Shown here: positions 34,797 through 44,239 of the stretch, piece after piece
Layout: each line of letters starts with the position of its first letter
Numbering within the stretch: position 1 is the first letter of the stretch
NCBI RefSeq assembly: GCF_002192695.1
Contig: NZ_MTLG01000086.1
Coordinates: 1-64,000, forward strand
Direction: 5' to 3'
DNA from: Achromobacter xylosoxidans
Lineage (GTDB): Bacteria > Pseudomonadota > Gammaproteobacteria > Burkholderiales > Burkholderiaceae_B
Length of the DNA: 64,000 nucleotides
Program-made: the position numbers and the translations under genes
The notes under the pieces: generated by a model
What the model saw: the letters and a program-made list of their open reading frames with translations, nothing else
What the model was told of the DNA's origin: nothing
Databases searched by the model: none

Positions 34797-35273
34797 TCAG
34801 GGCCTGCCAGCCAGCATGCGCGTGGCCGTGTAGGCCATCACCGGCTTGCCGTGCTGGTTGCGTACCTCGATGGCGGATGTGACCACGGCCCGGTTGCGCT
34901 GCGAGGTGGGGCGTACGCCCGTGACTTCGATCTCCGCCCAGATGGTGTCGCCCGCGACCACGGGCGCCAGCATTTTCTTGTGGACTTCCAATAGCGCCAG
35001 CCCGGTGCCTTGCACCATGCCCTGCATGATCAGCCCCTCGATCAGGCCGTAGGTCAGCGCGCCGGGGGCGGGGCGGCCCTGGATCGCGCCGTGGGCATAG
35101 GTGGCGTCGATGAAGATCGTCTCCAGCATGCCGGTCACGCTGATGAAGTTGACGATGTCGGTCTCGGTCACGGTGCGGCGGAACGTCTGGAAGCGCTGGC
35201 CCACGGCCAGGTCCTGCCAGTAGTAGCCCTGGCCGAGCTGCTTGATGCCTGCGGCGTTGCGGTCTGCGGTCAT
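34797..35273 (-). CDS. MaoC-family dehydratase/hydratase (hot-dog fold)
   Basis: A 158-residue single hot-dog domain of the MaoC-like class: TVTETDIVNFISVTGMLETIFID, then APGALTYGLIEGLI and a C-terminal strand with VTSAIEVRNQHGKPVMAYTATRML. The canonical D-x-N-P-x-H hydratase dyad is replaced by GMLETIFID, so it may act on a different acyl-CoA or bind without hydration, like mesaconyl-CoA hydratase-type relatives. Its ATG overlaps the CaiB stop by 4 bp (35270-35273), so the two are translationally coupled. Confidence 0.85.
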   Translation of the reverse strand: MTADRNAAGIKQLGQGYYWQDLAVGQRFQTFRRTVTETDIVNFISVTGMLETIFIDATYAHGAIQGRPAPGALTYGLIEGLIMQGMVQGTGLALLEVHKKMLAPVVAGDTIWAEIEVTGVRPTSQRNRAVVTSAIEVRNQHGKPVMAYTATRMLAGRP

Positions 35274-36517
35274 GCGGGTTCCTTGCGATTGACTAGGGTT
35301 GAGGAATGCGCGTCGCGGGCGGCGCCCGATTCCAGAAGCTCGGCGATCCGGGCCTCGTCCAGGCCGGCCTGCCGCAGCACGTCCAGCGTGTGCTCGCCCA
35401 GGCGCGGCGGCATTGCGGCCGGCACATGGGAGCGCTGCAGGCGCACGGGGTTGCGGGGAAAGCGATAGCGGCTGCCGGAGGCGCTTTCCAGCGGCGTGAA
35501 GAAATCCACGCTTTGCAGATGCGGATCGGCCTCCAGGTCCTGCAGGCGGTTGACCGGCGCGGCGGGGATTTCCAGGCGCGCGCACAGCGTCAGCCAGTAG
35601 GCGGTATCGCGCCCGGCCACGATGCCGGCCTGCAGTTCGTAGAGCGTTTCGATGTGCCGCGTGCGCGACGCGATGTCGGCAAAGCGCGCGTCCTGCGCCA
35701 GATCGGGGCGGTCCGCGGCGATGAAGAAGTCGTGCCAGTGGGCATCGGTATAGGGCATCAGGCAGACATGGCCATCGGCGGTCTTGCAAGGCTTGCGCCA
35801 GGGCGTGAGCACGCGCGGATAGCCGGCCTCGCCGGGTTCGTCGGCCAGGTGCCTGCCGTAGTAATGCTCGACCAGCGTGTAGGACGCCATGCTCTCGAAC
35901 ATGGGCACTTCCAGCTGCTGGCCCGCGCCGGTGCGCTCGCGCTGGAACAAGGCGGCCAGGATGGCGTGGGCCGCGATCAAGCCGCAGGTCTTGTCGGCAG
36001 CCACGGTGGGCAGGTAGCGCGGCGCCCCCGTCTGGCGGTCCACCAGGTCGGCCAGGCCCGACAGGCCCTGGATGATGTCGTCATAGGCGGGCTGGCCGTC
36101 GTAGGCGCCGCCCGCGCCGAAGCCGTACAGGCCGGCGTAGACCAGCCGTGGATTGCGCGCACACAGCGTATCCGGGCCCAGCCCCAACGCGGCCATCTTG
36201 GCCGGGCGCATGCTGTGCATCAGTACGTCGGCCTGGTCCGCCATCGTCAATAGCGCCTGCCGCGCCGCTGCCTGCTTCAGATCCAGGACGATGCTGCGCT
36301 TGTTGCGGTTCAGGCCCAGGAAGATGGCGGCCAGCCCGGGTTCCTGGGCGGGGCCGGTATGCCGCGTGGAGTCGCCCGCAGGCGCCTCCACCTTGATCAC
36401 GTCGGCGCCATAGTCGGCGAGTATCTGCGAGGCGTAGGGGCCAAACACCACGGACGTCAGGTCCAGGATGCGCACGCCGCCCAAGGCGCTGGCTGGGGTT
36501 GGGGGAGAGGCTGTCAT
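35270..36517 (-). CDS. CaiB/BaiF-family CoA-transferase (class III)
   Basis: The 415-residue protein has the class III transferase opening GVRILDLTSVVFGPYASQILADYGADVIKVEAP and the catalytic Asp175 in VAADKTCG. The H-D-I-N-Y signature of racemases is absent (AYDDIIQGLSG instead), so acyl transfer is more likely. It should move CoA between two carboxylic acids. It is coupled to the MaoC gene, lies upstream of a Bug receptor and is divergent from a LysR gene, which probably regulates it. Confidence 0.9.
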   Translation of the reverse strand: MTASPPTPASALGGVRILDLTSVVFGPYASQILADYGADVIKVEAPAGDSTRHTGPAQEPGLAAIFLGLNRNKRSIVLDLKQAAARQALLTMADQADVLMHSMRPAKMAALGLGPDTLCARNPRLVYAGLYGFGAGGAYDGQPAYDDIIQGLSGLADLVDRQTGAPRYLPTVAADKTCGLIAAHAILAALFQRERTGAGQQLEVPMFESMASYTLVEHYYGRHLADEPGEAGYPRVLTPWRKPCKTADGHVCLMPYTDAHWHDFFIAADRPDLAQDARFADIASRTRHIETLYELQAGIVAGRDTAYWLTLCARLEIPAAPVNRLQDLEADPHLQSVDFFTPLESASGSRYRFPRNPVRLQRSHVPAAMPPRLGEHTLDVLRQAGLDEARIAELLESGAARDAHSSTLVNRKEPA

Positions 36518-36552
36518 GGCGGGAATCCTATCGGCCAGCCGCATACGCGTCT

Positions 36553-36569
36553 AATATGGCTTGGGTATT
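36553..36569. promoter_or_regulatory. LysR-type T-N11-A site between CaiB and LysR genes
   Basis: AAT (36553-36555), 11 bases, ATT (36567-36569), within a short AT-rich patch in the 71-bp gap between divergent genes. This is the palindromic T-N11-A pattern bound by LysR-type regulators, here probably by the adjacent regulator. Confidence 0.5.
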
Positions 36570-36588
36570 GGGCGATATGGAATTTGTT

Positions 36589-37485
36589 ATGGCTATCGAT
36601 TTACGGCAGCTCCGGCAGTTCGTCACCATTGCGGAACTGGGCAGCTACCGGCGGGCCGCCGACACCCTGCACATTGCGCAACCGGCGCTATCGGTCTCGA
36701 TCCAGAAGCTGGAGCATGCGGTGGGCGTGCCGCTGCTGGTGCGCGGCGCCAAGGGCGTGGCGCCGACCCCTGCGGGACAGGCGCTGATGGCGGATGCCCG
36801 GCGCGCGCTGTTCCACGCCGACCAGGCGCGCCAGGCCGCCCGCCGCGTGGCGCTGGGCGAATGGGGCACGCTGCGGCTGGGGTTCGTGGGTTCGGCCACC
36901 TACATGCTGCTGCCGCGCTGCCTGCCGGCCTTTCGCGCGCAGTATCCGGACGTGCAGCTGGACTTGCGCGAGGACAGCACGGTAGGCCTGGTCGCGATGC
37001 TGCGCGCCAACGATATCGATGCGGGACTGGTACGCGGTCCGCTGGCGGAAGACGCGGCGCTGGATTCCTGGGTGGTGGAGCGCGACGACCTGATCCTGGC
37101 GGTGCCGGCGGGGCATCCGTTGGCCGCGGGCGGGCCGGTCAGCCTGGAGCGTGCCCGCGGCGAGAACTTCGTGCTGTATTCGCCCCTGAAGGTGCCGGGC
37201 CTGCACGGCGTGGCGCAGGCGCTATGCCTCAAGGCGGGATTTTCGCCGCGCATCAGCCAGGAGGCGATACAGGTGCAGACGCTGATCAGCCTGGTGGCCA
37301 GCGGCATGGGGCTGGCGCTGGTGCCCGGTGTGACGCGCGCCTACTCCACCCCGCACGTGGCCTTCGTGCCGCTGACCGACCCCGATGCGCACGATGCGCT
37401 GTCCCTGTCGCTGGTGACGCATCGCGACACCTCCTGCGCATCGGTGCTGCGCCTGCGCGACTGCATGCTGCGTCCCGCAGGCTGA
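36589..37485 (+). CDS. LysR-family transcriptional regulator (beside the CaiB-MaoC-Bug unit)
   Basis: The 298-residue protein has the LysR winged helix (LRQLRQFVTIAELGSYRRAADTLHIAQPALSVSIQKLEHAVGVPLL) and a C-terminal effector domain with VASGMGLALVPGV. Positions 36589 (MAIDLRQL) and 36577 are possible ATG starts; 36589 matches the family. It is divergent from the CaiB gene, the standard place for a LysR activator of a catabolic operon. The effector is probably the Bug ligand or its CoA thioester, which is inferred. Confidence 0.9.
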   Translation: MAIDLRQLRQFVTIAELGSYRRAADTLHIAQPALSVSIQKLEHAVGVPLLVRGAKGVAPTPAGQALMADARRALFHADQARQAARRVALGEWGTLRLGFVGSATYMLLPRCLPAFRAQYPDVQLDLREDSTVGLVAMLRANDIDAGLVRGPLAEDAALDSWVVERDDLILAVPAGHPLAAGGPVSLERARGENFVLYSPLKVPGLHGVAQALCLKAGFSPRISQEAIQVQTLISLVASGMGLALVPGVTRAYSTPHVAFVPLTDPDAHDALSLSLVTHRDTSCASVLRLRDCMLRPAG

Positions 37486-37493
37486 AGGCGCGG

Positions 37494-38486
37494 CTAGGGC
37501 TTCAGGCCCAGTTCGGCCACGAATCTCTTTTCTTCCGCCACCTGCCGGATCGCGAAGTCGGTGTAGGCGGCGCTGTCCATCAGCATGTGCGGCTGGTCGG
37601 CGGTTTCCAGGGCGCGGTTGTATTCCGGATCGCGGGACGCGCGGTGGAAGGCCTGCTGCAGTGCGCGTGTGATGTCGGGATCCATGCCCTTCGGTCCGGC
37701 GATGCCGACCGGGTTGGCCGCGACGATGGGATAGCCCAGTTCCGTCAGCGTGGGCACGTCGGGCACGCGCTTGGCGCGGGTTTCTCCCAGCACCGCCAGC
37801 AGGCGGGCCTTGCCGGTGTCTATCATCGGCCCCCAGCCCGCGTCCGAGATCATCTGGATGTGGCCGCCCAGTAGCGCCGTGGTCTCCTCGGCCGCACCCT
37901 TGTAGGGGATGAAGTTGAAGCGCGTGTTCGTCAGGCGCGACAGGCGTTCGATCGCGATGCGTCCCGAGCCGCCGGTGCCGGTGCCGCCGTAGCTGATCTT
38001 GTCGGGATGGGCGCGAGCGTCCGCAAGCAGCTCGTCCAGCGTGCGCCAGGGCGCGTCCTCGCGCACCACGATGGCGTAGGAGTAGGCCGTCATGCAGGCG
38101 ACGTAGGTGAAGTCCTTGAGCGGGTCGTAGTTGACCTGCTGCAGGAAGGGGTAGCGGAACAGCGTGCCGACCACCACCGACACCGTATAGCCGTCCGGCG
38201 CGGCTGTGTGCGCCATGGCCGCCGGGCCCAGCGTGCCGCCCGCGCCCGGGCGGTTGGCGATGACGACCGTCTGCCCCAGCTCGCGCGAGGCCGCGATTGC
38301 CAACGCGCGCATCTGGGTGTCCGTCGCGCCGCCTGCCGGAAACGGCACGATGAGCGTGATGGGGCGTGTGGGGAAAGCTGCCGCGCTGGCCGGACGCTGC
38401 AAGGACAGCGCGGCGGGCAAGGCCGCGCCCAGCTTGAGCAGACTGCGTCGTCGGGGCGAGGGAAGGCTGCGATGAGGATCGTTCAT
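37494..38486 (-). CDS. Bug/TctC-family tripartite tricarboxylate receptor
   Basis: The 330-residue receptor begins with an arginine-rich signal (RRRSLLKLGAALPAALSLQRPASA), which has Tat-like character, and then AFPTRPITLIVPFPAGGATD, VVIANRPGAGGTLG and FNFIPYKGAAEETTALLGG. It is convergent with the LysR gene (9 bp apart) and lies downstream of the racemase gene on the same strand, so a substrate shared with that gene is likely. The ligand is unknown. Confidence 0.92.
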   Translation of the reverse strand: MNDPHRSLPSPRRRSLLKLGAALPAALSLQRPASAAAFPTRPITLIVPFPAGGATDTQMRALAIAASRELGQTVVIANRPGAGGTLGPAAMAHTAAPDGYTVSVVVGTLFRYPFLQQVNYDPLKDFTYVACMTAYSYAIVVREDAPWRTLDELLADARAHPDKISYGGTGTGGSGRIAIERLSRLTNTRFNFIPYKGAAEETTALLGGHIQMISDAGWGPMIDTGKARLLAVLGETRAKRVPDVPTLTELGYPIVAANPVGIAGPKGMDPDITRALQQAFHRASRDPEYNRALETADQPHMLMDSAAYTDFAIRQVAEEKRFVAELGLKP

Positions 38487-38544
38487 GATGGTCTCCGTCC
38501 TGGTTTTGGTCGCTGGGAAGGTCGGGCGGGCTGGCCGTATGTGT

Positions 38545-39744
38545 CTACAGCGCGACGCCGCGCCCGATCAGGCTGGCGACGTCCGGCTCGCTGTAGCCGG
38601 CCTCGCGCAGGATCTGATCGGTGTGTTCGCCGGGCAGCGGGGCCTGGCGATGTATGGCGAACTGGAAGCCCGACATCTTCACCGGACTGGCCACGTGGGT
38701 ATGGCGGCCATAGGCCGGATGTTCGGTCTGCAGCGGCATGCCGCGGGCGACGAACTGCGGATGCGCCAGGCTTTCCGCCAGCTTTAGCACCGGCGACACG
38801 CAACAGTCGGCGCCTTCCAGCAGCGCCAGCCAATGCGCCAGCGGCCGGGTGCCGAAGATCTGCTGCAACTCGGCGCGTACGCGCGCCTGTTGCCCCGCGT
38901 CGCCGTCGCGGTGCAGCGGCGTCAGGTCGGGGCGTTCCAGCCGCCGGCACAGGGTTTCCCAGAATTTCGGCTCCAGTGCCGCGACCGCCAGGTAGCGTCC
39001 GTCCGCGGCGCGGTACTGGCCATAGCAGGCCAGCCCGCCGGACAAGGTGTCGGCGCCGGCCGGCCGCGTGTCGCCGCGGGCATTGAGCGTGGCCAGCGGC
39101 ACGACGGCGCCGGCCAGCAGGCCGTCGGCGATGGCGATATCGATATAGCGTCCGCGTCCGCTGCGCTGGGCGTCATACAGCGCGGCCAGGATGCCCATCA
39201 CCGCGGTAAGCGAGCCGCCAAGTATGTCCGCCACCGGCAGGTTGGACAGCGCCGGCAGATCAGGCCCGCAGCCCATCTGGTCGGCGACGCCGGCGCAGGC
39301 CGCATAGTTCAGGTCGTGGCCCGCGGCGTCGCGCTGCGGGCCGTCCTGGCCGTAGCCGGTGATGCTGCAGTACACCAGCCGGGGATTGTGCCGCGCCAGG
39401 GTGGGGTAGTCGGCCCGCAGCCGCGCGGCGACGCCGGGCCGGAAACTCTCGATCACCACGTCCGCGCCACGCGCCAGCGCGGCCAGCGCCACCTGCCCTT
39501 CGGGATGCTTGAGATCCAGCCGCAGCCCGCGCTTGTTGCGGTTGCAGATGGCGCGCAAGGGCGGCGGCGCGTAGTCGCCCGCCTGCGTATCCTCGATCTT
39601 GATCACGTCGGCGCCCAGGTCGGCCAGGTACTGCGCGCCCAGCGGGCCGGGCAGCAGCCGCGACAGGTCCAGGATCCTGACGCCTGCGAGCGGGGCGGTG
39701 TTCGGTGTATCCAAAGAGGGACTCCCGTAAATACGAAGTGGCAT
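38545..39744 (-). CDS. alpha-methylacyl-CoA racemase (AMACR/MCR type, CaiB superfamily)
   Basis: About 399 residues. The sequence has the racemase form of the fold: GVRILDLSRLLPGPLGAQYL and GQDGPQRDAAGHDLNYAAC. His143, Asp173 (VADILGG) and Glu258 (AALEPKFW) have exactly the spacing of the catalytic His126, Asp156 and Glu241 I recall for mycobacterial MCR. It should interconvert R- and S-2-methylacyl-CoA esters, preparing branched acids for beta-oxidation. The ATG at 39744 is used; a TTG at 39714, 7 bases after GGGAG, has the better ribosome-binding site. It is divergent from the AraC-type gene. Confidence 0.85.
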   Translation of the reverse strand: MPLRIYGSPSLDTPNTAPLAGVRILDLSRLLPGPLGAQYLADLGADVIKIEDTQAGDYAPPPLRAICNRNKRGLRLDLKHPEGQVALAALARGADVVIESFRPGVAARLRADYPTLARHNPRLVYCSITGYGQDGPQRDAAGHDLNYAACAGVADQMGCGPDLPALSNLPVADILGGSLTAVMGILAALYDAQRSGRGRYIDIAIADGLLAGAVVPLATLNARGDTRPAGADTLSGGLACYGQYRAADGRYLAVAALEPKFWETLCRRLERPDLTPLHRDGDAGQQARVRAELQQIFGTRPLAHWLALLEGADCCVSPVLKLAESLAHPQFVARGMPLQTEHPAYGRHTHVASPVKMSGFQFAIHRQAPLPGEHTDQILREAGYSEPDVASLIGRGVAL

Positions 39745-39904
39745 GCCAAGCTGAGGCTCGCGCCAGTCTAGGCGCGGCTTTCCGGCCGACCAATGGCGGA
39801 TTCGCTGATTGCGCTTGGCGAGAATGCTCACGCCGGCCATTCCTGCGCGCCCAGGCTTTGGCTACCATCGATCCATCGGCATACGCCGGCCGCTGGATAT
39901 CCTC

Positions 39905-40954
39905 ATGACCCATCACACCATCGCCGTGGGACATATCGCCCAGATCCTGCAAGGCGCGCGCAGCCAGGGGGTGGACGTGGACCGGGTCCTGACGCGCGCC
40001 GGCGTGCCGCCATCCCTGCTGCAGGCGCCGATGGCGCGGGTATCGCAGGCGCAGCTCGCGCAGATCATGCGGACGCTGCGCCGCGCCACCCGGGACGACT
40101 TCCTGGGCATGGGCCAGCATCCGGTTCCCATGGGAGCGTTCGACCATGCCTGCCGGCTGGCGCTGCGGGAAGGCACGGTGGGACAGGCGTTGCGCGTGGC
40201 GTTCCGCTACTACCACGGCGTGCTGCGGGATTTCACCGCCCGCTTGTGCGTGAGCGGCGAGCGCGCGCGCATCGTGCTCGACTCCCGCGCGCCCAGCAGC
40301 TGTGCGCGTTGGTATGGCGAACGCTCCTTTCTGTTCTTCACGCTGGGCGTGGCCAACTGGCTGGCAGCGCGGCGCATTCCCATCCTGGGAGTGGACTACA
40401 GCAGCGGCGCACGCAGCGCCGATGCGCACAGGCTGTTCTACGCGCCGGTGCGCTATGGCCAGCCCGTCACGGGCCTGTGGCTGGAGTCGCGCTGGCTGGC
40501 CTTGCCGGTGGTGCAGAACGAACAGACACTCAAGCCGTTCCTGGCCAACGCGCCGTTCGACCTGCTGGTGAAATTCCAGGACCGCACCACCCTGACCGAC
40601 CGCATCCGCCGCCTGTTGCGCAATGACCTGTCCAAGGAGTTGCCGTCGCTGGTCCAGGTCAGCGCGCAGCTGGCGATGACGCCGCAGACGCTGCGGCGGC
40701 ATCTGCGCGAGGAAGGCCAGGGCTTCCAGGCCCTGAAGGACGATCTGCGGCGCGACGTTGCCGTCGAGTACCTGGGCCGGCAGGATCTGTCCTTGATGGA
40801 CATCGCCGAGCGCCTGGGCTTTTCCGAACCCAGCACCTTCCACCGCGCCTTCAAGAAATGGACCGGCGTGTCGCCGGGCGAGTACCGCCGCAACCGCCTG
40901 GTCCGCGGTCCCGCGGGCCGGCAAGCCGCTGACACTTTTGGCCTATCGGTTTGA
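39905..40954 (+). CDS. AraC-family transcriptional regulator
   Basis: The 349-residue protein has an N-terminal Arabinose_bd-like domain (GVDVDRVLTRAGVPPSLL, then FRYYHGVL) and a C-terminal double helix-turn-helix: QLAMTPQTLRRHLREEGQGFQALKDDLR and LSLMDIAERLGFSEPSTFHRAFKKWTGVSPGEYR. It belongs to the OruR/ArgR-like AraC subgroup, often controlling fatty acid or aromatic catabolism. It is upstream of the acyl-CoA ligase operon and divergent from the racemase gene, so it is a good candidate regulator of both. An in-frame ATG at 39809 would extend the protein. Confidence 0.9.
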   Translation: MTHHTIAVGHIAQILQGARSQGVDVDRVLTRAGVPPSLLQAPMARVSQAQLAQIMRTLRRATRDDFLGMGQHPVPMGAFDHACRLALREGTVGQALRVAFRYYHGVLRDFTARLCVSGERARIVLDSRAPSSCARWYGERSFLFFTLGVANWLAARRIPILGVDYSSGARSADAHRLFYAPVRYGQPVTGLWLESRWLALPVVQNEQTLKPFLANAPFDLLVKFQDRTTLTDRIRRLLRNDLSKELPSLVQVSAQLAMTPQTLRRHLREEGQGFQALKDDLRRDVAVEYLGRQDLSLMDIAERLGFSEPSTFHRAFKKWTGVSPGEYRRNRLVRGPAGRQAADTFGLSV

Positions 40955-41061
40955 CGCCTGCGGCCATTGCCGCGCTCCGGCCCCAAGAGGGAAGCTAGGG
41001 GCTCGAGGACGAACGCACGCTGTTCCGCGCAAGGAGCACGGCGCCGCAGGAGACGAGCACC

Positions 41062-42594
41062 ATGTATCTGACACAAGGCCTGCATCGTGCAGGCCGGCTG
41101 CACCCCGGCAAGATCGCGCTGTGCGAAGGCACACGGCGCTGGACCTACGCGGCGCTGATCGATTGGACCGCGCGCAAGGCCGCCGTGCTGCGCGGCCATG
41201 GCGTGCTGCAGGGCGATCGCGTGGCGCTCTGGGGCGCCAATGGGGCGGACCATGTGTCGTGGATCCTGGCGTGCTGGTGGCTGGGGGCGGCCGTGGTGCC
41301 GTTGAACACACGCTGGAGCTGCCCAGAGCTTGCGCAGGCGCTGGCCGACTGCAGTCCGCGCCTGCTGTTGGTGGACGAGACCATGGCGCCGCGCATGGCC
41401 GATGTGGACATTCCTGCCGGCACGGCGCCGCTGTCCGCCGACGTGCTGGAAGCGCACGCCGCCGCGGCAGCGCCGCAGGACGATGTCCGTGCGGGTGGCG
41501 ACGCGCTGGCCGCGATCCTCTTTACCGGCGGCACGACCGGCGCGCCCAAGGGCGCCATGCTGACGCACGCGAATTTCTGGAGCGCTGCGGTGGCCAGGAT
41601 GGCCACGGTCTCCACGCCGCCCGACAGCCTTACCTTGCTGGTCGCGCCGCTGTTCCATGTTGCCGGATTGGGGCGATTGATCGGACAGTTTGTCGCGGGC
41701 GCATCGGTGGCGGTCCAGCGCGGCTTCCAGCCCCGCGCGGTGTTGCTGGCCCTGCAGGACGACGGCGTAACCGAAGTGCTGCTGGTGCCCAGCATGATCC
41801 AGATGCTGCTGGACGAACCCGGGTTCGCGCAGTACCGGCTGGAGGGCGTGCAACGCGTGATCTGGGGCGCATCGCCCATTTCCCGGGCTTTGCTCGACCG
41901 CGCGCTGGCGGCTTTTCCGCAGGCGGAATTCGTGCATGCCTACGGCATGACCGAAACCGCCGCCACTGTCGCCATCAATGCGGAGGTGCGCCAGGGCGGC
42001 GCCCGCGCCGAATCGGCGGGAAGGCCGGCGGTGGGCGTCGAAACCCGCATATTCGCGCCCGACGGCAGCGAGGCGGCGCCGGGCGTGGTCGGCGAACTGG
42101 CGGTGCGCGGGCCCATGGTGATGCAGGGTTACTGGAACCGGCCCGAGGAAACGCGCCGCGCATTCGACCAGGGCTGGCTCTTGACAGGCGACGCAGCCCG
42201 CCAGGACGAGGATGGATACCTGTATATCGTCGACCGCCTCAAGGACATGATCGTCAGCGGCGGCGAAAACGTTTACGGCGCGGAAGTGGAAGGCGTGCTG
42301 GCCCGCCACGCGCTGGTGGCGCGCTGCGCGGTCATCGGCGTGGCGCATGCGCGCTGGGGCGAGGCGGTGCACGCGGTAATCGTGCCGCGTCCGGGCATGG
42401 CCGCCGACGCCGACGCCCTGGACAGGCATTGCCGCCAGCAGCTTGCCGCCTACAAGTGCCCCAAGACCTACGAGTTCCTCAGCGAATTGCCCATGTCGGC
42501 CGCCGGCAAGGTGCTGAAGTCCGTGCTGAGGCAAGACCATGAATCCAGGCGCGCGGCCGTCGTCGCGCCCGCTCATCAGGAGAATCAGGCATGA
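41062..42594 (+). CDS. acyl-CoA synthetase (AMP-forming ligase), first of two
   Basis: The 510-residue ANL-superfamily enzyme has the P-loop LFTGGTTGAPKGAMLTH near residues 153-169, the motif YGMTETA, the hinge DRLKDMIVSGGENVYGAEVE and the catalytic C-terminal Lys in SAAGKVLKSVL. It activates a carboxylic acid to its acyl-CoA through an acyl-adenylate. It starts the operon 107 bp after the AraC gene (GGAGA upstream) and overlaps the thiolase gene by 4 bp. Confidence 0.92.
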   Translation: MYLTQGLHRAGRLHPGKIALCEGTRRWTYAALIDWTARKAAVLRGHGVLQGDRVALWGANGADHVSWILACWWLGAAVVPLNTRWSCPELAQALADCSPRLLLVDETMAPRMADVDIPAGTAPLSADVLEAHAAAAAPQDDVRAGGDALAAILFTGGTTGAPKGAMLTHANFWSAAVARMATVSTPPDSLTLLVAPLFHVAGLGRLIGQFVAGASVAVQRGFQPRAVLLALQDDGVTEVLLVPSMIQMLLDEPGFAQYRLEGVQRVIWGASPISRALLDRALAAFPQAEFVHAYGMTETAATVAINAEVRQGGARAESAGRPAVGVETRIFAPDGSEAAPGVVGELAVRGPMVMQGYWNRPEETRRAFDQGWLLTGDAARQDEDGYLYIVDRLKDMIVSGGENVYGAEVEGVLARHALVARCAVIGVAHARWGEAVHAVIVPRPGMAADADALDRHCRQQLAAYKCPKTYEFLSELPMSAAGKVLKSVLRQDHESRRAAVVAPAHQENQA

Positions 42595-43775
42595 ATCGGA
42601 AAGTATGGGTGGCAGGGGTCGGCATGATCCCTTTCAGCAAGCCCGGCGCCAGCGAGGCATACACCGTAATGGGCGCGCGCGCCGTGCGCGAGGCCTTGCG
42701 GGACGCGGGATTGCAGTACGACGCCGTGCAGCAGGCTTACGCGGGCTACGTGTACGGCGATTCGACCGCCGGCCAGGCGGTGGTCTACGGCGTGGGCCTG
42801 AGCGGCATCCCGGTGTTCAACGTCAACAATAATTGTGCGAGCGGCTCGTCGGCCCTGTTCCTGGCGCGCCAGGCCGTGGAAAGCGGCGCGGTGGAGTGCG
42901 CGCTGGCGGTAGGCTTCGAACAGATGGTGCCCGGCGCGCTGAAAGGCGTGTACGAGGACCGTCCCTCGCCCTTGCAGGATTTCGTCTCGGCGATGAGCGA
43001 CATGCAGGGCTATGACACGGCCAAGCCGCGCGCCGCCCAGTTCTTCGGCGGCGCGGGCCGCGACTACATGAAGGAGCACGGCGTCGGCGCCGATATCTTC
43101 GCCCGCATCGCGGTCAAGGCGCGCCAGCATGCCGCGCGCAATCCTTACGCGGTGTTCCGCCAGCCGGTCACGCTGGACGAGGTGCTGGCCGCGCCCATGA
43201 TCTTCGATCCGCTGACGCGCCTGCAATGCTGCCCGCCGACCTGCGGCGCGGCGGCCGCCATCCTGTGCTCGGACGAGTTCGCGCGCCGCCATGGCCTGAC
43301 GCCTGCCGTCAGCATCGCCGCGCAGGCCATGACGACGGACACGCCATCCACCTTCGGCGCGGGCGATATGCGCAAAGTGGTGGGCTTTGACATGACGCGG
43401 GCCGCGGCCGACCAGGTCTATGAGGCCGCCGGCATCGGCCCTGACGACGTGGACGTGGTCGAACTGCACGACTGCTTCACCGCCAACGAGCTGATCACCT
43501 ATGAAGGCCTGCGCCTGACGCCCGAGGGCGGCGCCGAGAAGTTCATCCTGGAAGGTGACAACACTTACGGCGGCAAGGTCGTGACCAATCCGTCCGGCGG
43601 CCTGCTGTCCAAGGGCCACCCCCTGGGCGCGACCGGCCTGGCGCAATGCACCGAGCTGGTGTGGCAGCTGCGCGGCCAGGCGGACTTGCGCCAGGTCGAA
43701 GGCGCCCGGCTGGCGCTGCAGCACAACCTGGGACTGGGCGGCGCCTGCGTGGTGACGCTGTACCAGGCCGCCTGA
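42591..43775 (+). CDS. SCP-x-type thiolase / lipid-transfer protein family
   Basis: The 394-residue thiolase has active-site Cys82 (NNNCASGSSALF), His293 in ELHDCFTANEL and His343 in SKGHPLGATGLAQ. The HDCF and NNNC signatures mark the SCP-x/thiolase-like subgroup, which cleaves 2-methyl-branched or sterol side-chain 3-ketoacyl-CoAs and typically lacks the second Cys of classical thiolases. Its start overlaps the ligase stop by 4 bp, so it is translationally coupled. Confidence 0.92.
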   Translation: MNRKVWVAGVGMIPFSKPGASEAYTVMGARAVREALRDAGLQYDAVQQAYAGYVYGDSTAGQAVVYGVGLSGIPVFNVNNNCASGSSALFLARQAVESGAVECALAVGFEQMVPGALKGVYEDRPSPLQDFVSAMSDMQGYDTAKPRAAQFFGGAGRDYMKEHGVGADIFARIAVKARQHAARNPYAVFRQPVTLDEVLAAPMIFDPLTRLQCCPPTCGAAAAILCSDEFARRHGLTPAVSIAAQAMTTDTPSTFGAGDMRKVVGFDMTRAAADQVYEAAGIGPDDVDVVELHDCFTANELITYEGLRLTPEGGAEKFILEGDNTYGGKVVTNPSGGLLSKGHPLGATGLAQCTELVWQLRGQADLRQVEGARLALQHNLGLGGACVVTLYQAA

Positions 43776-43785
43776 GGAGAACACC

Positions 43786-44229
43786 ATGCTCGACACCAGC
43801 CATATCGGCGCCGCTTTGCCGGCGTTCAACGCAACCGTGGAGGCTGGCCGCCTGCGCTTCTTCGCCAAGGCCACCGGCCAGGACGACCCGGTCTACACCG
43901 ACGAGGCCGCCGCGCGCGCGGCCGGACACCCGGGACTGCCGGTGCCGCCGACCTTTTTCTTCTGCCTGGAGATGGACAGCCCGCGGCCCGCCGCCATGCG
44001 TGAACTGCTGGGCATCGACATCGCGCGGGTGCTGCACGGCGAACAGGGCTTCGTCTATCACGCCATGGCGCACGCAGGCGACGAATTGCGCTTCGAACCG
44101 CGCGTCGCCGACATCTACGCCAAGAAGGGCGGCGCGCTGGAGTTCGTCGTGCGCGAAACCCGGGTGACCGACGCCGCCGGGCGCCTGGTCGCCGAACTGC
44201 GCGCGACCACCGTCGTGCGCAATGCCTGA
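43786..44229 (+). CDS. MaoC-like (FAS1/HadA-type) dehydratase subunit
   Basis: The 147-residue hot-dog protein resembles the FAS1-type or HadA/HadC half of heterodimeric enoyl-CoA hydratases: ATVEAGRLRFFAKATGQDDPVY, then PGLPVPPTFFFCLEMD. It lacks the D-x-N-P-x-H hydratase motif seen in the next gene, so the two probably form a heterodimer with the active site on the second subunit. It lies 10 bp after the thiolase gene. Confidence 0.85.
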   Translation: MLDTSHIGAALPAFNATVEAGRLRFFAKATGQDDPVYTDEAAARAAGHPGLPVPPTFFFCLEMDSPRPAAMRELLGIDIARVLHGEQGFVYHAMAHAGDELRFEPRVADIYAKKGGALEFVVRETRVTDAAGRLVAELRATTVVRNA

Positions 44230-44239
44230 GGAGACCAGG

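Noticed and set aside
33742-38486. A tripartite TctABC transporter
   Set aside because: Only the periplasmic receptor genes are present. No TctA or TctB membrane-protein gene occurs near any of them in the window.
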